Position numbers and translations under genes: made by a program. A stretch of 5,626 bases of DNA from FEN-1250 sp038237245 (lineage in GTDB: Bacteria; Gemmatimonadota; Gemmatimonadetes; Gemmatimonadales; Gemmatimonadaceae), in contig JBBRYY010000162.1 in NCBI GenBank assembly GCA_038237245.1, positions 1 to 5,626 of the forward strand, given 5' to 3'. Shown here piece by piece: positions 1 through 4,783 of this stretch; within the stretch, counting starts at the first letter, position 1; each line of letters opens with the position of its first letter. The notes under the pieces were generated by a model, which saw only the letters and a list, made by a program, of their open reading frames with translations, did not search any database and was not told the origin of the DNA.

Positions 1-1565
1 AGCAGCGCGAGGCCGAGGTCGTGTGGAGCCCCGAGAAGGTCCTCGCGCCCGAAAGCGCGCGCGCATCCGTGGAGATCGCCGGCCGCCGAGTCGAGATTCG
101 CGCCTGGCGCTACGATGTGCGCGGCGCCAACGGTCACATCGTTCCCGTCTACCTCCTCGACACGAATCTCGAGGAGAACTCGGAATGGGACCGCACCCTC
201 ACCGATTGCCTCTATGGCGGTGACAGCCACTACCGTCTCTGCCAGGAAGTCGTGCTCGGCATGGGCGGCGCGGCGATGCTCGATGCGATGGGCTACGCGG
301 ACGACGCGCTGTACCACATGAACGAGGGGCACGCCGCACTGATCACCCTCACCCTCCTCGAGCGCGAGCTCGCGGGACGCGCGCGCCACGACATCAGCGA
401 GGCCGATCTCGAGCGCGTGCGCCGGCGCTGCATCTTCACCACGCACACGCCCGTCCCCGCCGGACACGACAAGTTCGACGAGGGGGAGTTCCGCGCCGTC
501 CTCGGCGAGGCGCGCGCCCAGCTCCTCCTCGATGCACACGTCATCGAGGATCACACGCTCAACATGACGCACCTCGCGCTCCGGCTCTCGCGCTACGTGA
601 ACGCGGTCGCGATGCGGCATCGCGAGATCTCGCAGGGGATGTTCCCCGACTATCCGATCGACTCGATCACCAACGGCGTGCACGCGACCACGTGGACCGC
701 CGCCCCCTTCCAGGCGCTCTTCGATCGCCGCATCCCCGAGTGGCGCCGCGACAATCAGTACCTCCGCTACGCGATCGACATTCCGCTCGAGGAGATTCTC
801 GATGCGCACGCGGAGGCAAAGGCGGAGCTCTTCACCGAGGTGCACAGGCGCACCGGGGTGAAGCTCGATCCGGCGGTGCTGACGATCGGCTTCGCGCGCC
901 GCGCGACTCCGTACAAGCGCGCCGACCTGATCTTCTCCGACATCAAGCGGCTGAAGGCGATCTCCGAGCGTTCGGGCAAGATCCAGCTGATCTTCGGGGG
1001 GAAGGCGCATCCGCGCGACGAGGGAGGGAAGTCGCTCATCAAACAGATCTACGCTGCAGCGGCATCGCTGCCCGAGTCGGTGCGCGTGGTCTACCTCGAG
1101 AACTACGAGATGGATCTCGCGCATCTGATGACGTCGGGCGTCGATCTCTGGCTGAACAATCCGACGAAGCCGCTCGAAGCGTCGGGGACGAGCGGGATGA
1201 AGGCGGCGCTGAACGGCGTGCCGTCGTATTCGGTGCTCGATGGATGGTGGGTGGAGGGGTGTATCGACGGCGTCACCGGATGGTCGATCGGCGCGGCGCA
1301 GTCCGACGAGGGGGAGGAGATCGCCGATCTCTACGTGAAGCTCGAGCGCGTGATTCTGCCGCTCTTTTACGGGCTCCCGTTCTCGTGGGCGAAGGTGATG
1401 CGCAACTCGATCGCGCTCAACGGCTCGTTCTTCAACACGCAGCGGATGGTTGGGCAGTACGTGCACAACGCGTATTTCCCGCCGAAGAATCAACGTCCGA
1501 TTCCGGTGGCGGCCGCGGAGAACGCGAAGGAAGACGTGCACACTGCGTGGGTCGGGGTGAGTTAA
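1..1565 (+). CDS. glgP: Alpha-glucan (glycogen) phosphorylase, short GT35 type, 5'-partial
   Basis: This enzyme removes glucose from the non-reducing ends of glycogen or maltodextrin using phosphate, giving glucose-1-phosphate in the cytoplasm. The frame is open to the left edge (first full codon at 3), so the GTG at 21 is probably internal; the missing N-terminus is likely one to two hundred residues or more. Numbering from that GTG, I see GGD-x3-R-x2-QE-x3-G-x-GG (66-83), NEGHAAL (101-107), THTPVPAGHD (141-150), ITNGVH (216-221), RRATPYKRADLIF (293-305) and EASGTSGMKAALNG (386-399). K394 in SGMKA corresponds to the pyridoxal-phosphate lysine of the family, and the YKR block supplies phosphate-binding basic residues. 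These blocks match the shorter bacterial group rather than the E. coli GlgP/MalP or animal type. The catalytic core looks intact to the stop. Regulation is not visible because the promoter lies outside the window. Confidence 0.95.
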   Translation, partial: QREAEVVWSPEKVLAPESARASVEIAGRRVEIRAWRYDVRGANGHIVPVYLLDTNLEENSEWDRTLTDCLYGGDSHYRLCQEVVLGMGGAAMLDAMGYADDALYHMNEGHAALITLTLLERELAGRARHDISEADLERVRRRCIFTTHTPVPAGHDKFDEGEFRAVLGEARAQLLLDAHVIEDHTLNMTHLALRLSRYVNAVAMRHREISQGMFPDYPIDSITNGVHATTWTAAPFQALFDRRIPEWRRDNQYLRYAIDIPLEEILDAHAEAKAELFTEVHRRTGVKLDPAVLTIGFARRATPYKRADLIFSDIKRLKAISERSGKIQLIFGGKAHPRDEGGKSLIKQIYAAAASLPESVRVVYLENYEMDLAHLMTSGVDLWLNNPTKPLEASGTSGMKAALNGVPSYSVLDGWWVEGCIDGVTGWSIGAAQSDEGEEIADLYVKLERVILPLFYGLPFSWAKVMRNSIALNGSFFNTQRMVGQYVHNAYFPPKNQRPIPVAAAENAKEDVHTAWVGVS

Positions 1566-1604
1566 CGTCGCAGCAAGCGGCGCGGGCGACCGTAGAAAAG
1601 GTGG

Positions 1605-1625
1605 CGGCAGCAACTGCCGTTGCTG
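1605..1625 (+). other. Two overlapping, mutually exclusive hairpins after glgP
   Basis: Forty bases after the phosphorylase stop, CGGCAG (1605-1610) pairs with CTGCCG (1614-1619) around a CAA loop. Alternatively, CAGCAA (1608-1613) pairs with TTGCTG (1620-1625) around a CTGCCG loop. The two 6-bp stems share bases, so only one can form at a time. No T-run follows, so it is not a standard intrinsic terminator, although it could end or slow the glgP transcript. In GC-rich DNA such short stems can arise by chance. Confidence 0.35.
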
Positions 1626-1643
1626 ATAGCGAGCTCGGCGTTT

Positions 1644-1871
1644 ATGGTGAGGAACCTCCGTCCACGGCGGTTCATGCCCGAAACTCGTTCCCGCGCGCGC
1701 GTGCGCTGGGCAAGTCGAAAACGAAGTCTGCGCCGGCGCTGGAAGCTCTATCTCATCATGATCCTCGCGATCGTGACGAGCGCCGCGATCGTGGTCATCA
1801 TCATCAACAACGTCGACGAGCCGGACAACGGGAAGAAGCCCGCGACGCCGGTGCCCAAGGCGATCCGCTGA
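1644..1871 (+). CDS. Small single-pass membrane protein, hypothetical
   Basis: I do not recognise a family. With the ATG at 1644 the product has 75 residues. Residues 1-34 are very basic (about 15 Arg/Lys). Residues 35-55 are a strongly hydrophobic segment rich in Ile, Val, Leu and Ala. A short polar tail of about 20 residues with Asp, Glu, Lys and Pro follows. By the positive-inside rule the N-terminus would be cytoplasmic and the tail outside. The membrane segment uses almost only G/C-ending codons (ATC, GTC, GTG, CTC, GCG), which supports real coding; the first 30 codons do so less clearly. The start is uncertain: TTG 1620, ATG 1644 and ATG 1674 share the frame and none has a convincing ribosome binding site. 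It lies 78 bases after glgP on the same strand, but no shared role is evident. Confidence 0.5.
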   Translation: MVRNLRPRRFMPETRSRARVRWASRKRSLRRRWKLYLIMILAIVTSAAIVVIIINNVDEPDNGKKPATPVPKAIR

Positions 1872-2092
1872 CGTCCGCATCCTCGCGGGGCGACAGAGCG
1901 GTAGGGCTGCGTCAACAGCGTCTGCGAGTGAAGAACGATTGAACGGATGAACGGCACGGATCGAACGGATGATTGCGATTTCGGTCTTAAGCTGGCTTTG
2001 GTCCTATCCGTTTAATCCGTACTTCTCTCCGTTGAATCGTTCCACCAATCCGTGGACGCTTGTGCTCCCGCATCCCCCGATTCTCGCGAAGC
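1872..2092. other. Intergenic region between convergent genes
   Basis: Apart from the inverted repeat at 1933-2042, I find nothing here. Positions 1872-1932 and 2054-2092 show no convincing coding potential, RNA gene or classical terminator with a T-tract. Confidence 0.6.
1933..2042. repeat. Long imperfect inverted repeat built from ACGGAT units
   Basis: The left arm (1933-1970) and the reverse complement of the right arm (2006-2042) align over about 38 bases: both begin GAACGATT and end AACGGAT, with a few mismatches and one single-base gap. The spacer is 35 bases. ACGGAT occurs on the plus strand at 1943, 1956 and 1965, and its complement ATCCGT at 2006, 2015 and, just outside the arm, 2048. 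The inner pairs are both 9 bases apart, so the arms mirror each other. The element sits between the converging small membrane-protein gene and the Lrp-type gene. It could fold into a long stem in RNA and act as a bidirectional terminator, or it could be a dispersed palindromic repeat (REP or MITE-like). I see no target-site duplication and no open reading frame inside. Confidence 0.75.
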
Positions 2093-2584
2093 TCAGCGCG
2101 ACCGCACGCGCGATGGACCAGGCATTTCCGGAAGCGCGATGGGCCGATCGATGTGTGTCTTGAGCACGATCGATGTCTCCGTTCCCTCGACGCCCGGAAT
2201 CATGCGCAGCTGCTCGACGAGCAGGAGCAGCGCGGCGGTGCTCTCGACGCGCACCTTGAGCATCAGCCCGTAGGCGCCAGCGACGGAGTGCGCTTCTTCG
2301 ATCGCGTCGATCGGCTCGATGTGCGGCATGAGCTTCGAGCACGGCTTCGACGAGCGCACGCCGATGAAGGCGAGTAGCTGCAGCCCGAAGGCGGCGGGAT
2401 CGATGTCGATGGTCCAGCCGCGGATGACCGCATCGCGCGTGAGCCGGCGCAGCCGTTCGTGCACCGAAGAGGGCACCATGCGCACGAGCTTGGCGAGGTC
2501 CTCGAGCCTGAGCTGGGCGTTCTCCTGAAGGGCGGCGACGAGAATGCGATCGGTGTCATCCAACGGCGCAGCAATCATCATCAT
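2093..2584 (-). CDS. Lrp/AsnC family transcriptional regulator
   Basis: This is a 163-residue cytoplasmic DNA-binding regulator of the feast/famine family, which usually forms dimers to octamers and responds to amino acids or related small molecules. Residues 8-50 form the AsnC-type helix-turn-helix: LDDTDRILVAAL opens it and VPSSVHERLRRL (37-48) is the recognition helix. Residues 69-146 are the RAM (Lrp ligand-binding) domain, with VAGAYGLMLKVRV and the closing GVEGTETSIVLKT block. The usual G-x-YD motif reads GAYG here. Three consecutive ATG codons (2584, 2581, 2578) make the start ambiguous; a GGA at 2587-2585 is spaced best for 2578. The frame is open further upstream to 2698, but that part is AT-rich, unlike the family, and coincides with the promoter region, so I reject it. 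The gene is divergent from an isochorismatase-like hydrolase, its most likely target; autoregulation is also likely. The ligand is unknown. Confidence 0.93.
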   Translation of the reverse strand: MMMIAAPLDDTDRILVAALQENAQLRLEDLAKLVRMVPSSVHERLRRLTRDAVIRGWTIDIDPAAFGLQLLAFIGVRSSKPCSKLMPHIEPIDAIEEAHSVAGAYGLMLKVRVESTAALLLLVEQLRMIPGVEGTETSIVLKTHIDRPIALPEMPGPSRVRSR

Positions 2585-2608
2585 TCCATTGCATGGGATT
2601 CTCAGTAA

Positions 2609-2623
2609 CCGAATAATATTCGG
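2609..2623. promoter_or_regulatory. 15-bp perfect palindrome, candidate Lrp-type operator
   Basis: CCGAATA-A-TATTCGG is a perfect inverted repeat with 7-bp arms and an AT-rich centre. Fifteen base pairs with an A/T-rich core is the size and layout reported for Lrp/AsnC binding sites. It starts 25 bases upstream of the first ATG of the regulator gene and overlaps a TATTAT box on that strand. Binding is inferred, not shown. Confidence 0.6.
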
Positions 2624-2629
2624 CCGAGT

Positions 2630-2671
2630 TGTCGCAATATAGATACTCCTTGTAGCATAGTGTAGCAATAT
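2630..2671 (+). repeat. Three helically phased TGTMGCAWTA direct repeats
   Basis: TGTCGCAATAT (2630-2640), TGTAGCATA (2651-2659) and TGTAGCAATAT (2661-2671) repeat in direct orientation. The offsets are 21 and 10 bases, about two helical turns and one, so all copies face the same side of the DNA. The first and third copies match at 10 of 11 positions. A degenerate inverted copy (TGTAGAAT on the minus strand) may lie at 2680-2687. The set fits cooperative binding by an oligomeric regulator such as the adjacent Lrp-type protein. Confidence 0.6.
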
Positions 2672-2686
2672 CGAATCACATTCTAC

Positions 2687-2691
2687 AGGAG
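2687..2691 (+). promoter_or_regulatory. Ribosome binding site of the isochorismatase-like gene
   Basis: AGGAG ends six bases before the ATG at 2698. It is a strong Shine-Dalgarno site and fixes this start codon. Confidence 0.85.
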
Positions 2692-2697
2692 CTTTCA

Positions 2698-3276
2698 ATG
2701 CACGCCCTTCTCATCGTCGACGCCCAGAACGAATTCTCCCCCCAGGGCCAGCGCGCCGTCCCCAATCACAGCTCCGCCGTCGCCGCCATCGCCGCCCACG
2801 TCGCAGCCGCGCGCCGCGACGGCCGACCGATAGCCTGGGTCCGCCATCACAACAAAGCCACCGAGTCCCCCGCCTTCGTTCCCGGCAGCTGGGGCGCGTC
2901 GCTCAGCGACGGGTTCGGCGCGCGACACGACGGCGCGAGCACCGAGCGCCTCTTCACCAAGGATGTTTTTGGCGCCTTCACCAACACGGAGCTCGAGCAG
3001 TGGCTGCGCGATCTCGACGTCAGCAGCGTGCTGGTCACCGGCTTCTACACACACATGTGCGTGTCGACATCCTGCCGCGAGGCGCTCGTGCGCGGCTTCG
3101 ACGTCGTCATCGATCCCGACGCCACCGGTGCCCGCGCGCTCGAGAGCGCACTCCTCGGCTCGCAGAGCGCGGATGAAGTGCGGCGCACCGCGCTGCTGCA
3201 GGTCGTGAACATGGGAGCGACACTCTGGCACGCGAGCGCGGCGAACGACACGCGCTACGCAACGACTGCCGCCTAG
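2698..3276 (+). CDS. Isochorismatase-like cysteine hydrolase
   Basis: This 192-residue cytoplasmic enzyme belongs to the isochorismatase-like fold, whose members hydrolyse isochorismate, nicotinamide, N-carbamoyl compounds and related small molecules through an Asp-Lys-Cys triad. The triad is visible: D8 in LLIVDAQNEF, K88 in LFTKDVFGAF and C121 in GFYTHMCVSTSCREA. The TGFYTHMCV block with the downstream GFDVVIDPDATGA segment (133-145) is typical, and the length is normal for a complete single-domain member. Start and ribosome binding site are clear. The substrate cannot be told from sequence; I see nothing that singles out nicotinamidase or an authentic isochorismatase. It is divergent from the Lrp/AsnC-type regulator across an operator-rich gap, so regulation by that protein is likely. 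Its stop lies only 10 bases from the stop of the convergent gene on the other strand. Confidence 0.92.
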   Translation: MHALLIVDAQNEFSPQGQRAVPNHSSAVAAIAAHVAAARRDGRPIAWVRHHNKATESPAFVPGSWGASLSDGFGARHDGASTERLFTKDVFGAFTNTELEQWLRDLDVSSVLVTGFYTHMCVSTSCREALVRGFDVVIDPDATGARALESALLGSQSADEVRRTALLQVVNMGATLWHASAANDTRYATTAA

Positions 3277-3286
3277 CGACTCCGCA

Positions 3287-4717
3287 TCACACGCGCTTGC
3301 ACTTGCTCGCGTCGAAATCGTCGTTCACCGTGTCCATCCCTGCGATGAGCGAGTTGTAGCGCGCCTTGCGGTCCGGGTCCAGCGAGCGCGTGTCGCCCGC
3401 GAGCTTCGCGAGTCCAACCAGCGCCTCGTCCGCCGCGCGGTAGCCGTACGACAGTTCCTTGCACGAGAGTCGCTTCTGCCCGAAGTCGGTGCGGCGGTCG
3501 TGATAGTTGTGCAGCCCGTGCTCGAGCGAGTCCGCGAGCGAGTCGAAGCGCGACTGCGCCGCCATCCGGATCTCCGACGGAATCGGCGCGCTCACCGTCG
3601 GCCCACTCGGCGCATCCGGCGGCGCGACAGGCACCGCGCTCGCGACGGAGGTCGTCTCGCGCAGCGCCGCGCCCGGCGCCGGGAGCGCGCCCGTGCCCCG
3701 CGCGATCACCGCGCTCGCCGCCACGATCGAATCCGCACGCTGCTGCGCCGCGATCGCCGCCGCATTCGGCACCACCACCAGCTCGCGCTGCCGAGGCATC
3801 GCGGTCATCGGCGGCTCCGGCAGGCGGCGCGAATTCCAGATCTGCACCGCGACAAAGGTGATCGCCAGCGCGGCCACGATCGAGATTCCCGCGCCCACCC
3901 ATCGGCTGCGCATCGGCAGCGAACCGACCGGGTCGATCGATGGCTGCGGAATCATCAGCGGGAGCGCCTGCGGTGCAGCGTCCAGATCCGCGCGACGCCC
4001 CATCCCCGACATGTGCACGCTGCGCTCATTCTCGTCGTGCTCCGTGAGCTCGGATGTGCTGTAGCTCTTCCAGTCGACGAGCGTGCGCAGTTTCCCGCCC
4101 TCGAGAATCCCGTCGTCGTCGATCTGCTCGTAGAACGGCACGTATGCACCGCCGGCGGACGGATCCCCGTGCGCGCGAAAGAATCCGCCGGCGGGATCGT
4201 TGCCTTCGGTGGCGATCACGAGCCCGCACTGCCACGGCTCCGTGAAGCGCGCGCGATGCGATTCGAGATCGAGCGGCGATGGCGACGGCGAGAGAAATGG
4301 CGTGCTGTGATACCACCCGATCAGCGTGGACCGTCTGCGCCTGACCTCCAGCTGCTGCCCCAACCACTCGGCGTCCGGAATCTGCACCGGCTCGTCCTCG
4401 GCGATTACGTGTCCCGTGCGCAGTGTTCCCGTGACGCAGAGAAAGCGGCGCTTGGATTTCGGGCACTCGCACGGCTCGCCGATGAGGAAGCCGAGCAGCT
4501 CCTGTTCGGGGGACGAGGAGAGGTGGCGGATGACCTCGCGGAGCGCGCCCTGCGTGATCACGATCGCGGGGGGCGACAGCTCCATCGAGCGCGTGAGCCC
4601 CTCCACCGGCGCCCACAGAATTGCGTGGTCGTCGGGGAACGGCTTTCCGATCTGCAGGGGTGGCGGGGGGCCGGGCTTGGTGTTCCGCTGTCTCAGGGGG
4701 TCACCTCGGGAGGCCAC
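3287..4717 (-). CDS. MPN/JAMM-like domain protein with one transmembrane segment
   Basis: Residues 1-45 are a proline-rich leader. About 50-215 form an MPN (Mov34/JAB) fold like that of deubiquitinase-type isopeptidases: E73-x2-G-x-L-x-G matches the catalytic Glu block, and IGWYHSTP to D150 matches the H-x-H-x10-D signature with H137 and D150 in place. The second His is Thr139 (codon ACG), so a zinc ligand is missing and activity is doubtful. Residues 273-294 are a single membrane helix. Next comes an Ala/Pro-rich linker, then an extracytoplasmic helical region (about 380-476) with two cysteines (C419, C473) that could form a disulfide. With the MPN domain in the cytoplasm and arginines on both sides of the helix, topology is likely N-in. 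The GTG at 4717 lacks a ribosome binding site and abuts a TATATA; ATG 4585 (residue 45) is an alternative start. It follows a Rieske oxidoreductase gene by 66 bases. The partner and role are unknown. Confidence 0.85.
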   Translation of the reverse strand: MASRGDPLRQRNTKPGPPPPLQIGKPFPDDHAILWAPVEGLTRSMELSPPAIVITQGALREVIRHLSSSPEQELLGFLIGEPCECPKSKRRFLCVTGTLRTGHVIAEDEPVQIPDAEWLGQQLEVRRRRSTLIGWYHSTPFLSPSPSPLDLESHRARFTEPWQCGLVIATEGNDPAGGFFRAHGDPSAGGAYVPFYEQIDDDGILEGGKLRTLVDWKSYSTSELTEHDENERSVHMSGMGRRADLDAAPQALPLMIPQPSIDPVGSLPMRSRWVGAGISIVAALAITFVAVQIWNSRRLPEPPMTAMPRQRELVVVPNAAAIAAQQRADSIVAASAVIARGTGALPAPGAALRETTSVASAVPVAPPDAPSGPTVSAPIPSEIRMAAQSRFDSLADSLEHGLHNYHDRRTDFGQKRLSCKELSYGYRAADEALVGLAKLAGDTRSLDPDRKARYNSLIAGMDTVNDDFDASKCKRV

Positions 4718-4718
4718 C

Positions 4719-4769
4719 TATATACCGCATCCCGGCTCGCCGCGCGAGCATCGCTCTGTACCCATGCTC
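4719..4769 (-). promoter_or_regulatory. Gap with two overlapping inverted repeats and a TATATA box
   Basis: Between the Rieske gene and the MPN gene, GCTCGC (4735-4740) and GCGAGC (4744-4749) form a 6-bp stem with a 3-base loop. GAGCAT (4746-4751) and ATGCTC (4764-4769) form a second, overlapping stem with a 12-base loop. No T-run follows on the minus strand, so a classical terminator is not supported. TATATA (4724-4719) could be a -10 box for the MPN gene, but the bases 17 upstream do not look like a -35 box, and transcription from it would start inside the annotated frame. Confidence 0.35.
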
Positions 4770-4783
4770 AAAGAATACCCCGG

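Larger units (their letters stand above)
2585..2697. promoter_or_regulatory. Divergent promoter/operator region, AT-rich
   Basis: The 113 bases separating the Lrp-type gene from the hydrolase gene are much richer in A/T than the surroundings and contain a palindrome and phased direct repeats (listed separately). TATTAT on the minus strand (2618-2613) resembles a -10 box for the regulator and lies inside the palindrome, which would fit negative autoregulation. For the hydrolase, TATAGA (2638-2643) is a possible -10 but has no good -35 partner. Exact promoters cannot be fixed by eye. Confidence 0.7.

Noticed and set aside
692..1942. Long plus-strand open frame (416 codons) overlapping glgP
   Set aside because: It lies out of frame over a gene with clear phosphorylase motifs and gives an Arg/Gly/Ala-rich product of the kind typical of GC-rich shadow frames.
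2630..2671. CRISPR-like array
   Set aside because: The repeat units are only about 10 bases and there are no spacers of regular length; operator sites explain them better.
2585..2698. N-terminal extension of the Lrp-type protein (38 more residues)
   Set aside because: The extra residues do not resemble the family, and the DNA is the AT-rich promoter gap with the palindrome and phased repeats. Starts at 2584-2578 place the helix-turn-helix at the normal position.
2695..3231. Minus-strand open frame opposite the hydrolase gene
   Set aside because: It has low-complexity Gly/Ala/Val composition and lies antisense to a gene with a complete catalytic triad and strong ribosome binding site.
3273..3902. 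Minus-strand open frame in a second frame within the MPN gene
   Set aside because: Its Arg/Gly/Ala-rich product is a shadow of the linker and C-terminal region of the MPN protein, which has a recognisable domain order.
4735..4749. Intrinsic terminator for the Rieske gene
   Set aside because: The 6-bp stem is GC-rich but is not followed by a T-run on the minus strand.
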